DNA of 64,000 nt from Fodinibius salsisoli (GTDB lineage: Bacteria > Bacteroidota > Rhodothermia > Balneolales > Balneolaceae). A model generated the notes under the pieces. That model was not told where the DNA came from. It ran no database searches and worked only from the letters and a program-made list of their open reading frames with translations. Position 1 is the first letter of the stretch. The number at the start of each line of letters is the position of its first letter. Positions 9,372 through 17,643 of this stretch are shown here, piece by piece. Made by a program: the position numbers and the translations under genes. Location: positions 1-64,000 of the forward strand of contig NZ_JAGGJA010000014.1 of NCBI RefSeq assembly GCF_026229185.1. Reading direction: 5' to 3'.

Positions 9372-11192
9372 TTAAACGAACTCCTTACGCTTTTCGGCTC
9401 GCTTGCGCTCATTGGGATCCAGATAGATCTTACGGACCCGCAGGCTTTCGGGGGTCACTTCCAGCAGCTCATCGTTATCGATAAACTCGATATACTGCTC
9501 GAGGCTCATCTTTTTGGCGGGATCAATTTTTACGGCATCCGCACTTTGGGTGGCCCGGTGGTTAGTTAGATTCTTTTTCTTAACCACGTTGACCACCAGG
9601 TCGTCTGAGCGGTTATTGATACCTACCACCTGCCCTTGATACACCTCGTCTCCCGGTTCTACCAGAAACGTACCTCTATCCTGCAAACCTTCCAAGGCAT
9701 AGCTGGTTACCTCTCCCTTTTCGAGGGAAATAAGCGTGCCACTGGTGCGACCCGGAATCTCTCCGGCAAAAGGATCATAGGTATCAAATTGCTGGTGCAT
9801 AATGCCTGTACCGCGTGTTTCGGTAAGCATTTCCCCACGAAAGCCGATGAGCCCGCGTGATGGCACCTTGAAAATCAGGCGATTGTTATCTCCCTCCTTC
9901 GTCATGGAGGTCATGATCCCTTTCCGCTGCTGCAGGTTGTCAATTACGCGGTTGCTATAATCCTGGTGTACATCCACCACTACTTCTTCGTAAGGTTCGT
10001 GGCGTTGTCCGTCGATCTCTTTGTAGAGCACCTCGGGACGTGATACAGCAAATTCGTAGCCTTCGCGCCGCATCGTTTCCGTCAAAATGGCCAGCTGTAG
10101 TTCGCCGCGTCCGGAAACTTTGTAAATATCCGGATTTTCAGTCTGCTCTACCTTGATAGATACATTGGTCCGGATCTCGCGCATCAGGCGATCCTTAATC
10201 TGGTTTGAGGTCACATACTCTCCCTCCAGTCCCGCAAAAGGCGAATCATTGACGCGGAAAAACATCGCCATCGTAGGCTGGTCAATATCGGGATAGTCAA
10301 TGGAGGTCATATCTGCCGTATCGGTCAGTGTATCACCGATATCCACTTTTTCGTAGCCTGCAAGCGCAAAAATATCACCTGCTTCGGCTTTTTCTACGGG
10401 TTCGCGCTTCAGTCCGTTGAATGTAAAAAGCTTGGTTGCCCGTGCTTTTTCTTTCAGCTCTCCATCACTGTTGAGCAGCGCAATCTGCTGCCCTTGTTCG
10501 ATGGTACCCTGCTCCACGCGCCCAATCGCAATTCTTCCCACATAGTCGTTCCAGTCAATACTGCTGACCAACATCTTGAAAGATGCATCCAGATCCTGCT
10601 CCGGCGCCGGAATAGTCTCCACAATTTTATCGAAAAGCGGCTTCAGATCCTCATTATCATCTTCCAACTCATGTTTGGCAATGCCGTTAATGCCTTCCGC
10701 ATAAATGATGGGGAAATCGAGCTGCTCGTTCGTGGCATCAAGCATTACAAAGAGGTCGAAAATCTCGTTCAGCACATCATCGGGTCGTGCATCTTTCCGG
10801 TCAATTTTATTGATGACGACGATGGGCTCGTAACCCAGCTGTAATGATTTACGGAGCACAAATTTAGTCTGGGGCAGCGGTCCTTCGGCGGCATCAACCA
10901 GGATAATTACACCGTTCACCATCTTCAGGATACGTTCCACTTCACCACCAAAGTCGGCGTGCCCGGGCGTATCCACGATATTAATTTTGGTATCACCCCA
11001 CTTAACAGCGGTGTTTTTGGAGCTAATAGTAATGCCTTTTTCACGCTCTAGGTCGCCCGAGTCCATCACGCGCTCGGCCACCTCTTCATTCTCACGAAAG
11101 GTGCCACTCTGCTTAAGCATTTGATCGACGAGCGTGGTCTTGCCATGGTCAACATGGGCAATAATGGCAATATTTCTGATATCCTGATACAT
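9372..11192 (-). CDS. typA: Ribosome-associated GTPase TypA/BipA
   Basis: A 606-residue translational GTPase. G1 AHVDHGKT is at residues 11-18, DTPGHADFGGEVER follows near 72-85, and NKIDR is near 126-130. The characteristic BipA C-terminal domain is present, including RTSGTLISLEKGEVTSYAL. BipA binds the 70S ribosome, assists 50S assembly and supports growth under cold or other stress in bacteria studied. Length matches the family (about 605-615). It is monocistronic here, converging with the M61 gene and divergent from the SDR gene across 288 bp. Confidence 0.97.
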   Translation of the reverse strand: MYQDIRNIAIIAHVDHGKTTLVDQMLKQSGTFRENEEVAERVMDSGDLEREKGITISSKNTAVKWGDTKINIVDTPGHADFGGEVERILKMVNGVIILVDAAEGPLPQTKFVLRKSLQLGYEPIVVINKIDRKDARPDDVLNEIFDLFVMLDATNEQLDFPIIYAEGINGIAKHELEDDNEDLKPLFDKIVETIPAPEQDLDASFKMLVSSIDWNDYVGRIAIGRVEQGTIEQGQQIALLNSDGELKEKARATKLFTFNGLKREPVEKAEAGDIFALAGYEKVDIGDTLTDTADMTSIDYPDIDQPTMAMFFRVNDSPFAGLEGEYVTSNQIKDRLMREIRTNVSIKVEQTENPDIYKVSGRGELQLAILTETMRREGYEFAVSRPEVLYKEIDGQRHEPYEEVVVDVHQDYSNRVIDNLQQRKGIMTSMTKEGDNNRLIFKVPSRGLIGFRGEMLTETRGTGIMHQQFDTYDPFAGEIPGRTSGTLISLEKGEVTSYALEGLQDRGTFLVEPGDEVYQGQVVGINNRSDDLVVNVVKKKNLTNHRATQSADAVKIDPAKKMSLEQYIEFIDNDELLEVTPESLRVRKIYLDPNERKRAEKRKEFV

Positions 11193-11480
11193 ATTAGGTG
11201 TGGAAAAGTTGTTTGGTCAGTTGAAAACGAATTACCGGGTCATATAAACCCAGACAATTTTAGTCGCGTAAGATACGGTTTTATTTTTCCAATTCATTAT
11301 ATCTTTCGTGTATAAGATTATTCCTGTGGAATTAAAATTATGCCATACTTACGTATGATTCTTTACGGGTCAACAATAGCTAGATTTTATCCAGCGAGAA
11401 AGCAACTGCGTGGGAATGAATTCCAGCATTAATCATATTATATTGACAGAAATTAATATCAATATTGATCTAAGTATTTC

Positions 11481-12257
11481 ATGGATTTAGAAATCACGAA
11501 CCAACGCTTTGTAGTATGCGGCGCCAGCAGTGGATTTGGCCGCGCCATAGCCGAACAATTATTAAATGAAGGGGCTAAAGTGATTGCCGTAGCCCGCCGC
11601 GAAGAAAAGCTGGATGAACTCACCGCACAATATCCGGAGTTAGCCCAAACAGTAGCTGGTGATTTAACAGATGATGATACGCATAATAAGATTGAAGCAG
11701 CCATCGGCAATGCGCAATTGCATGGGGTAGTCATCAATGCAGGTGGACCGCCGGCGCTTACCCCTCTCGAAACGGCCATCCCCGATTGGGATGAAGGTTA
11801 CAAGAACGTGATGCGCTGGAAAATTGAGCTGGTCCTTAGGCTGGTTTCCTATTTCACTGCCAAAGATTATGGCCGTATCCTGTTTGTTGAGAGCCAGTCG
11901 GTGAAGCAACCCATCCCTTCGCTGGTACTTAGCAACTCCTTCCGCGCCGGGGTTGTCGGTTTTGCAAAATCGTTATCCCAGGAAATTGCAGACCAAGGCG
12001 TGACCGTCAATGTGCTGGCACCGGGCTCTCACGATACGCCTGCTATTGAGCGCGTCATCCAGAAAAAAGTGGATAATTCGGATAAATCGTTCGAGGAAGT
12101 AAAAAAAGAAATGGAAACAAGCATTCCCGTGGGACGCTTCGGCAAGGGCGAAGAAATAGCCTCTCTCGCCGCTTGGATTCTCTCCCCCCATGCCGGCTAC
12201 GTTACAGGACAGACGATCAGCCACGACGGCGGCAGCATTCAGGGCCTTTTTGGTTGA
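11481..12257 (+). CDS. SDR-fold protein with degenerate catalytic site (BKR-like)
   Basis: A 258-residue Rossmann-fold short-chain dehydrogenase/reductase relative. The nucleotide-binding glycine motif GASSGFG is present near residues 14-20, and NAG is conserved in VINAGGPPA. At the active site the usual YxxxK is replaced: by alignment of the following GVVGFAKSL segment, the tyrosine position is serine and the lysine arginine (SNSFRAG). This matches a known subgroup of ketoacyl-reductase-like SDRs that lack a perfect catalytic tetrad, so the change is probably ancestral rather than a fresh mutation. The substrate is unknown. The C-terminal TGQTISHDGG is standard for the fold. Next comes yjbQ after 140 bp of heptad-repeat sequence. 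Confidence 0.8.
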   Translation: MDLEITNQRFVVCGASSGFGRAIAEQLLNEGAKVIAVARREEKLDELTAQYPELAQTVAGDLTDDDTHNKIEAAIGNAQLHGVVINAGGPPALTPLETAIPDWDEGYKNVMRWKIELVLRLVSYFTAKDYGRILFVESQSVKQPIPSLVLSNSFRAGVVGFAKSLSQEIADQGVTVNVLAPGSHDTPAIERVIQKKVDNSDKSFEEVKKEMETSIPVGRFGKGEEIASLAAWILSPHAGYVTGQTISHDGGSIQGLFG

Positions 12258-12320
12258 GCAGGTTGCAGGTAAAATGTGACTCTTATTTGAGATATAAATC
12301 AAATTTATTTTTTGATTTTA

Positions 12321-12397
12321 TTCTGAATTCTGGCTTCCGTATTCTGAATCCTCCAAGATCAATTCCTAATTGTTCATTTTTAATTTTTAATTAAAAT
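12321..12397. repeat. Degenerate 7-bp-periodic intergenic sequence upstream of yjbQ
   Basis: The 77 bp split cleanly into eleven heptads. They begin TTCTGAA, TTCTGGC, TTCCGTA, TTCTGAA and shift to TTGTTCA, TTTTTAA, TTTTTAA, TTAAAAT, ending exactly at the ATG of the next gene. The T-T start of nearly every heptad is the visible periodicity. This is read directly from the sequence; no function is implied. Confidence 0.5.
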
Positions 12398-12817
12398 ATG
12401 TGGCATCAAACAAAAGTAACGCTTTCGGCTAAATCACGGGGCTTTCATATCATTACGGATGAAGTATTGCGCAGCATACCTGAAATTAAGCAGATCCAAA
12501 CCGGGCTGGCTCATGTATTCATCCAGCATACCAGCGCCAGCCTGACCATCAATGAGAATGCGGATCCTTCGGTGCGCCGTGACTTTGCTACCCACTTCAA
12601 GCGAATGGTTCCTGAGGATACTTCTATGTATGAGCATACCCTGGAAGGTGCCGATGACATGACCTCGCACATTAAAAGTTCTATGCTGGGCTCCTCTGTA
12701 AGCATCCCCATCACCAGTGGATCGTTGAATCTGGGAACCTGGCAGGGCATCTACCTGTGTGAACATCGCAATCGTGGCGGCCGGCGGAAGTTGGTAGTAA
12801 CATTGCACGGAGAATAA
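12398..12817 (+). CDS. yjbQ: YjbQ/UPF0047 family protein
   Basis: A 139-residue member of the YjbQ (UPF0047) family. The signature HTSASLTINENADPSVRRDF is at about residues 48-67. The C-terminal GTWQGIYLCEHRNRGGRRK also fits, with metal-site histidines in HTSAS and in the CEH region. Some members have weak thiamine-phosphate synthase activity and the family was proposed as an alternative ThiE, but the physiological role is unsettled. The full family length is present. It precedes a methyltransferase gene by 19 bp, so the two probably form one transcript. Confidence 0.9.
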   Translation: MWHQTKVTLSAKSRGFHIITDEVLRSIPEIKQIQTGLAHVFIQHTSASLTINENADPSVRRDFATHFKRMVPEDTSMYEHTLEGADDMTSHIKSSMLGSSVSIPITSGSLNLGTWQGIYLCEHRNRGGRRKLVVTLHGE

Positions 12818-12836
12818 TCATTAAAATCTTTTTAGC

Positions 12837-13502
12837 ATGAATGAACTAAGCGAATCAGAGATCAAGCAGCTTGCCAGCCAGTTACGAACGCCCGAAGGTT
12901 CTGCAGGTATTGATGTTGGACATAAAATGCATGAGACGAACATCAATATGACGATGACCGCTGTTAAGGCACTCAATCTCTCGGATGGAGACGCCATACT
13001 CGAAATTGGTCACGGTAATGCTGCTCACCTAACGCGCATCCTCAACCAGGCGAAAAACATCCACTATGCCGGCCTTGATATTTCCCAGACTATGCAGGAA
13101 GAGGCACAACGTATCAACGCCGACCTTGTCGGAGATGGCAAAGCCTCATTCCATCTCTATGACGGTCAACAGATGCCGTTTGAGGACAATCAATTTGATA
13201 AAATAATGACCACTAATACCATTTACTTCTGGGATAGGCCTGTCGGGCTCCTGAATGAGGCACACCGGGTGATCAAACCGAATGGATTATTTAGCATCTG
13301 CTTTGCGGAGAAGTCATTTATGAAAGAGCTACCGTTCGCACAGTACAACTTTCAACTCTACAGCACCGAAGATGTCCACGATATCGTTAAACAAACGTCC
13401 TTTGAAGCTGTCGATACCGACACCGAAGTTGAACAAGTAAAAAGCAAAGATGGCTTAAACGTAGACCGCCTATTTACGGTTGTGACTCTTAAAAAAGAAT
13501 AA
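12837..13502 (+). CDS. Class I SAM-dependent methyltransferase
   Basis: A 221-residue Methyltransf_11-type protein. Motif I ILEIGHGNAAHL lies at about residues 59-70, an acidic residue follows in YAGLDIS, and the motif IV region is MPFEDNQFDKIMTTNTIYFW. Substrate cannot be told from sequence; the IYFW segment and HRVIKPNG post-motif are common in small-molecule methyltransferases of this class. It lies 19 bp after yjbQ, suggesting cotranscription, although a functional link is not obvious. Translation probably starts at the annotated ATG, as the next ATG falls inside the conserved region. Confidence 0.85.
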   Translation: MNELSESEIKQLASQLRTPEGSAGIDVGHKMHETNINMTMTAVKALNLSDGDAILEIGHGNAAHLTRILNQAKNIHYAGLDISQTMQEEAQRINADLVGDGKASFHLYDGQQMPFEDNQFDKIMTTNTIYFWDRPVGLLNEAHRVIKPNGLFSICFAEKSFMKELPFAQYNFQLYSTEDVHDIVKQTSFEAVDTDTEVEQVKSKDGLNVDRLFTVVTLKKE

Positions 13503-13515
13503 CAATAAAAGGCTT

Positions 13516-13523
13516 ATATTTGC
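13516..13523 (+). promoter_or_regulatory. Bacteroidota-type -7 element upstream of the GyrI-like gene
   Basis: TATATTTG matches the TAnnTTTG element of Bacteroidota sigma-A promoters, 67 bp before the next start codon. No matching TTTG is visible about 19 bp further upstream, so this is only a candidate. Confidence 0.35.
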
Positions 13524-13589
13524 AGGTACCAACCGAACAAAATACTTTCAATTGACGTGCCCGCTTAACATCTACTAAAATAAAATATT

Positions 13590-14063
13590 ATGGAACTCCT
13601 TGACCTGGAAGAACTTAGGCTCATCGGACTGGCCCTCCCCGAGAAAACGACCAATAAAGATGGGCAGTCTTCCATCGACTGTGGAAAGCTGTGGCAAAAG
13701 TTCGAATCAGGCAATTATTCATCCAGGATCCCTCAAAAACTGACCGATGAAGTTATTGCTGTTTACCATGAATATGAGGGAAACCACCTGCAACCTTTTT
13801 CGTATTTCATTGGTTGTAAAGTAGCCTCGGATGCGCCCATGCCTGATGGACTTAACTCCCTCTCTATTTCTGCCGGAAAGTACATCAGAAAGATTGCGCG
13901 TGGAAAAATGCCGGACTGTATTGCAGAGACCTGGCAGGATGTATGGCAACAAGAGCAAGAAGGAAAACTGCACCGAGCTTATCAGGCAGATTTTGAGGTC
14001 TATGGCCCCAAGAGCCAAGATTGGGATGATGCGGAAGTAGAAATTTATCTGTCAACAATATAG
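13590..14063 (+). CDS. GyrI-like / integron-associated effector-binding domain protein
   Basis: A 157-residue single-domain protein. The pattern fits the GyrI-like (AraC effector-binding) fold in its Cass2-type form: an N-terminal strand around LIGLALPEKT, then LWQKFES, then YHEYEGNHLQPFSYFIGCKVAS, a central glycine-rich GKYIRKIARGKMP, and the C-terminal YQADFEVYGP with acidic residues. Such domains bind drugs or other small hydrophobic molecules, either alone or fused to transcription factors. No DNA-binding part is present here. It is followed after 95 bp by an FUSC-type membrane protein gene. Since FUSC proteins include putative exporters, a detoxification link is conceivable but unproven. 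Confidence 0.75.
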   Translation: MELLDLEELRLIGLALPEKTTNKDGQSSIDCGKLWQKFESGNYSSRIPQKLTDEVIAVYHEYEGNHLQPFSYFIGCKVASDAPMPDGLNSLSISAGKYIRKIARGKMPDCIAETWQDVWQQEQEGKLHRAYQADFEVYGPKSQDWDDAEVEIYLSTI

Positions 14064-14157
14064 CGTTTCACCTTCATTTTTTATTCACTAACAAAGATAT
14101 TTAGTTCTACATTGCCCATAACTTTTATCCACATTTAAAGGATTTATTATTTAATCA

Positions 14158-16464
14158 ATGAAAGCCAAACTCCGCCAGGCATTCCATAATCTACGGGAAG
14201 TATTTCGGGATGAACAATTCTACCTGAGCCTGCGGCATACGGTTGGCGCTTTCATCCCGCTTATCCTCTGCGAATTACTGGGCTATGAATCCATTGGATT
14301 GGAAATGATGCTGGGTGCTTTTTTTGTGTCTGCCGTGGATATTGCCGGGACCTTACGATCCAAAGCCACGGCCCTGATTGTCACTACGGCCATATCGATC
14401 ACCATCACATTTAGTATTCTTGTGGTAGGCAACAACCTGATTCTGATGTTGCCGTTGCTCTTTATCTTCATCTTTGGCCTGGCTTACATCTCTCCGTACA
14501 GCTTGCGCTACACCCTGATGGCCGTTATGGGATATATTGCCATTATTCTTGCCGTAAGCATGGTAGGGCGGTTTAGCAGTATGGATGGGATCCTCAGGCA
14601 CTGCTTTCTTCTACTCTGTGGATCCCTTTGGTATTTTGTTTTTGCTATGATTATCCACTGGTTCGCCCGATCCAGAGAAATTAATCGTCGCATAGCAGAG
14701 TGTACCCGGCAGACGGCACAATATTTTCAACAGCGGCTGGAGCTGTTGGAGCCCGAAACAGATCATACCCAAGGCCTTCTTGAATTAGCCCGTCTACAAC
14801 AGGAGCTTAGTGAAACCCAGGAAAGCGTTCGGGAACTGTTATTTAGCGATACCTCCATGCTGTCCCGGCGTAGTTCCGAGCGACGGCGTTTTTATCTTAT
14901 TTTCATCGAGTTGGTGGACATGCATGAATTAGCCATGGCTACGCCCATTGACTATCCCAAAATCCGGGAGCTGCTGCATCGCTACCCCGAGTATAATATC
15001 ATTCATTCTGTTATAAGCCGCATCAACCAGGAGATGCATAACCTGGCGGATATTTTGCTCCATGGCGCAAAATATAAGGGTCACCTTCAGTTAGAAGACG
15101 AGCTGGATCAACTTCGAAATCAGCTTTTGGCTCTCAAAAAAAGAGTTATGCAGGAAGAAAGTAAGGATGAAGAGGCCTATCACACGCTGCGGCGTATTGA
15201 ATTGTACCTGCATCAACAACTCCAGAAAGTGGAGGTTATCCAGAATGCGGTTTTAAACCGCAAGACGTATGATGATGCAGATATCAAGCAGTTAGCTTCA
15301 ACGGATGTCTCCACTAAAGACCTCCCACAGTTTGTTACTCCTAACCCATTAAACTGGAGTAGTGTAGTAGATAATTTTGGTTTCGAATCCAGTTACTTTC
15401 GGTATGCTTTACGTACAGCAACAACAGCGGTTGTGGGCTATGCTTTGGCTGACTTTCTACAGTTCCAAAATGTCTATTGGGTGCTGTTAACCGTGCTGGT
15501 GGTGATGAAGCCCGGGTACGGCGTTACGCGTGAACGATTTTACCATCGCATTGTCGGAACCCTGATTGGAGCACTCATTGCCTACGGTCTTTACCAGCTG
15601 GACCCCGGCCGCTTTATGTCCCTAACCATTTTTGGTATTTCTCTTACCCTGGCCTTTACTTTTATCATCCATAACTATACCGTGGCCTCTTCTTTTTTTA
15701 CGATCTTCGTAATCTTTCTGTATAGTTTTCTGAATCGTGAAATCCCCTCTATGGTTGTATTTCGCGTGGTCGATACGCTTTTGGGCGCAGTACTGGTGAT
15801 TGGGGCTATCCGGTACCTCTGGCCCTATTGGGAGCATCAAAAGTTTCCCAGCCTGCTGAGGAAATCATTAATTACCAACAAGCTTTATCTCCAAAAAGTA
15901 CTGGACCATCTATACGAGGGCACCTTTAATGAAACCGAATACCGGCTGGCCCGCAAAAAAGCCTATGTGGATATGGCAAACCTGGTATCCTCCTACTATC
16001 GGCTGATCAGTGACCCCAAATCCAAACAAAAGAATGCTAAGCCTTCGTATGATCTGGCCCTCTTAAGCTATATGATACTCTCAACCACCACTTCGCTGGG
16101 TGTTTTTGTCCAACAGCACCGGCGGCAGTCCTTTGATTATAACGAGTTTCATTTAATTGGAGAAGGGATTCTTACCAATCTTGCTTTGGCCATTGATAAA
16201 CTTCAGGATACGACCGATTTCCAGCCGTCCCCCTCTGAAGTAGAAAAGTGGGATAATATAGAACAGGCCGAAGATGATCTGGCCCGGCAGCTTCGGCAAC
16301 TCAAGCAACAACTCCAAAAACAGCCTTCCGAACAACAAAATGAGACCTACGTTAAATATGCTCAAATTAATTATCTGAGCCGTCAGCTGGGCTGGATGCT
16401 TGAATTAAGCCGTACCATTTCCGGACATACCCAGCAGTCTGACCAACAACAAGTAACAGCATAA
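14158..16464 (+). CDS. FUSC/YccS-YhfK family inner-membrane protein
   Basis: A 768-residue protein with the two-block FUSC architecture. A first cluster of about six transmembrane helices lies at residues 25-175, followed by a long cytoplasmic helical stretch at about 180-400 rich in Glu, Gln and Arg. A second cluster lies at about 415-560, containing YWVLLTVLVVMKPGYGVT followed by R and HRIVGTLIGALIAYG, hallmarks of the fusaric-acid-resistance-like domain. The C-terminal region is again soluble and glutamine-rich. The family includes AaeB-type aromatic acid exporters and the uncharacterised YccS/YhfK. Length fits the YccS group (about 700-750). The exported substrate cannot be deduced. Confidence 0.85.
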   Translation: MKAKLRQAFHNLREVFRDEQFYLSLRHTVGAFIPLILCELLGYESIGLEMMLGAFFVSAVDIAGTLRSKATALIVTTAISITITFSILVVGNNLILMLPLLFIFIFGLAYISPYSLRYTLMAVMGYIAIILAVSMVGRFSSMDGILRHCFLLLCGSLWYFVFAMIIHWFARSREINRRIAECTRQTAQYFQQRLELLEPETDHTQGLLELARLQQELSETQESVRELLFSDTSMLSRRSSERRRFYLIFIELVDMHELAMATPIDYPKIRELLHRYPEYNIIHSVISRINQEMHNLADILLHGAKYKGHLQLEDELDQLRNQLLALKKRVMQEESKDEEAYHTLRRIELYLHQQLQKVEVIQNAVLNRKTYDDADIKQLASTDVSTKDLPQFVTPNPLNWSSVVDNFGFESSYFRYALRTATTAVVGYALADFLQFQNVYWVLLTVLVVMKPGYGVTRERFYHRIVGTLIGALIAYGLYQLDPGRFMSLTIFGISLTLAFTFIIHNYTVASSFFTIFVIFLYSFLNREIPSMVVFRVVDTLLGAVLVIGAIRYLWPYWEHQKFPSLLRKSLITNKLYLQKVLDHLYEGTFNETEYRLARKKAYVDMANLVSSYYRLISDPKSKQKNAKPSYDLALLSYMILSTTTSLGVFVQQHRRQSFDYNEFHLIGEGILTNLALAIDKLQDTTDFQPSPSEVEKWDNIEQAEDDLARQLRQLKQQLQKQPSEQQNETYVKYAQINYLSRQLGWMLELSRTISGHTQQSDQQQVTA

Positions 16465-16621
16465 AAGAAGCTCTACTTACAGTTGTCATCCCAGGCATAA
16501 AACAGAAGTAATATTACCCAATTTATATCTCTTGGATGGGAATCTATTTCCAGCTAACTTATTCTGGAGTTGCTTATTAAAGGATTAAATACTTTTGGGC
16601 GGGAAAATAAAAGGGGGACTT

Positions 16622-17023
16622 ATGATCAAGAATATAATTGCTGTCGTCATTGGTATTATTGTCGGAGGGCTGGTCAATATGGGGATTATTATGGTGGGTC
16701 CATCTATCATTGCACCTCCGGAAGGCGTAGATGTGACGAACATGAATGATCTTCAGAAGTCTATGCACTTATTTGAAGCTAAACATTTCATTTTTCCGTT
16801 TATTGCTCATGCATTAGGGACACTCATTGGGGCGCTGCTTACAGCTAAAATTACGGTATCTCATAAGATGATGCTGGCGATGATAATTGGAGTCTTCTTC
16901 CTGATAGGAGGCATTGCAAACGCCTTTATGCTTCCAGCTCCTATGTGGTTTATAATCATGGACTTGCTTGGAGCTTATCTGCCGATGGCTTGGCTGGGAT
17001 GGAAACTATCGAGGCAAGAGTAA
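16622..17023 (+). CDS. Small four-helix membrane protein of unknown function
   Basis: 133 residues with four predicted transmembrane segments (about 4-26, 60-80, 86-108 and 110-128) and a short hydrophilic loop after the first. It resembles conserved small membrane proteins common in Bacteroidota, but I do not recognise a named family. The ATG at 16622 is preceded at about 10 bp by AAAGGGGGA, an unusually clear ribosome-binding sequence for this window. That favours it over the in-frame TTG nine codons upstream at 16595. It is preceded by 157 bp in which I see no gene. Confidence 0.7.
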   Translation: MIKNIIAVVIGIIVGGLVNMGIIMVGPSIIAPPEGVDVTNMNDLQKSMHLFEAKHFIFPFIAHALGTLIGALLTAKITVSHKMMLAMIIGVFFLIGGIANAFMLPAPMWFIIMDLLGAYLPMAWLGWKLSRQE

Positions 17024-17031
17024 TACATAAC

Positions 17032-17066
17032 AAAAAAGGCTTTATTGCAAGTCACAATAAAGCCTT
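17032..17066 (-). terminator. Rho-independent terminator, probably the ancestral tRNA-Ser terminator
   Basis: A perfect 12-bp stem AAGGCTTTATTG/CAATAAAGCCTT (17036-17066) with a 7-nt loop is followed, on the minus strand, by a T-run. It lies immediately after the displaced copy of the tRNA-Ser 3' end. That is where the tRNA's own terminator would have been before the GIY-YIG segment intervened. Confidence 0.8.
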
Positions 17067-17123
17067 GAGTGCGGAGAGAGAGGGTCAACTACGCTAAAGC
17101 TTCGTTGACCTTGGATTAAATCC

Positions 17124-17372
17124 TTAATCTGACTGTAAAATTCGTTTCATTAATATAGCCTTACCCGAGCCGGTCTTAAAATAGCTCTCTAAACTTTTTG
17201 CTTTCTGTTTTGAATTGACGGCTACATATGCCTCAAGCTCAAAAGGCTTATAATGCTTTGTCGACTGGACCTTCCCTTTGTTATGATCCCGAAACCGTTT
17301 TTTAAGATTTTCGGAATATCCAATGTAACGCCAATCGTAATCCTTACTTTTAAGAATATATACGTACCACAT
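17124..17372 (-). CDS. Small GIY-YIG nuclease-domain protein
   Basis: An 82-residue single-domain GIY-YIG protein of the UvrC-N/UPF0213-like small type. VYILKS and YIGYS are the two halves of the signature, NLKKRFRDHNKGKVQSTKH contains the conserved arginine and histidine, and SLESYFKTGSGK carries the catalytic glutamate. All expected residues are present, so the domain is probably active or recently so. There is no DNA-binding extension of the kind found on phage homing endonucleases. Its ATG lies only about 15 nt after the T-run of the tRNA terminator, so it may depend on readthrough. The nearly leaderless position and the flanking 18-bp repeats suggest a selfish unit rather than a host repair gene. 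Confidence 0.85.
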   Translation of the reverse strand: MWYVYILKSKDYDWRYIGYSENLKKRFRDHNKGKVQSTKHYKPFELEAYVAVNSKQKAKSLESYFKTGSGKAILMKRILQSD

Positions 17373-17387
17373 AATATCTTCTCTAAT

Positions 17388-17438
17388 TAAAAAAAGCTTC
17401 GCCCAACAAACTCTAATCGAGCCCGTTAAACGAAGCTT
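17388..17438 (-). terminator. Terminator between tRNA-Ser and the GIY-YIG gene
   Basis: Arms AAGCTTCG and CGAAGCTT (8 bp) with a 29-nt loop are followed on the minus strand by seven T residues. The loop is long, which weakens the call, but the T-run and position after the tRNA support it. Confidence 0.55.
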
Positions 17439-17473
17439 AAGTTACTCGCCTGCGCTCCGAAGCTTTAACGCAG

Positions 17474-17491
17474 GAGTGCGGAGAGAGAGGG
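17474..17491. repeat. 18-bp repeat, copy overlapping the tRNA-Ser 3' end
   Basis: GAGTGCGGAGAGAGAGGG is identical to 17067-17084. In this copy the last 13 bases are the 3' end of the intact tRNA-Ser; the other copy is an orphan fragment. The flanking bases differ on both sides, so the identity stops sharply. Confidence 0.85.
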
Positions 17492-17568
17492 ATTCGAACC
17501 CTCGATACCCCGTTGGGGGGTATACTCCCTTAGCAGGGGAGCGCTTTCGACCACTCAGCCACCTCTCC
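17479..17568 (-). tRNA. tRNA-Ser (GCT)
   Basis: A 90-nt class II tRNA with a long variable arm. On the minus strand the acceptor is GGAGAGG pairing with TCTCTCC (one G-U), the discriminator is G, and the anticodon stem is CTCCC/GGGAG around loop CTGCTAA, giving anticodon GCT at 17532-17534. The T-arm is GAGGG/CCCTC with TTCGAAT. CCA is not encoded. Confidence 0.97.
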
Positions 17569-17643
17569 AAGAGAAGTCGCAAATATAAGCCCCTTTAGAA
17601 ATATTATCAATGATTAATTTGATTTAATTTCTAGAACAGCTTG

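Larger units (their letters stand above)
17067..17473 (-). mobile_element. Putative 407-bp GIY-YIG mini-element flanked by tRNA-Ser 3'-end duplication
   Basis: An 18-bp direct repeat is present at 17067-17084 and 17474-17491. The repeat covers the last 13 nt of tRNA-Ser plus 5 nt beyond it. The segment between carries one gene (the GIY-YIG nuclease), a stem-loop at 17449-17474 (CCTGCG/CGCAGG) and a terminator at 17388-17438. The outer copy is followed directly by a second strong terminator. This arrangement is what insertion into a tRNA 3' end with restoration of the tRNA would leave. The repeat is short, and no integrase is present, so mobility is inferred. Confidence 0.5.

Noticed and set aside
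17067-17084. Second tRNA-Ser gene
   Set aside because: Only 13 nt of the 3' end are present; no D- or anticodon arm exists, so it is a fragment.
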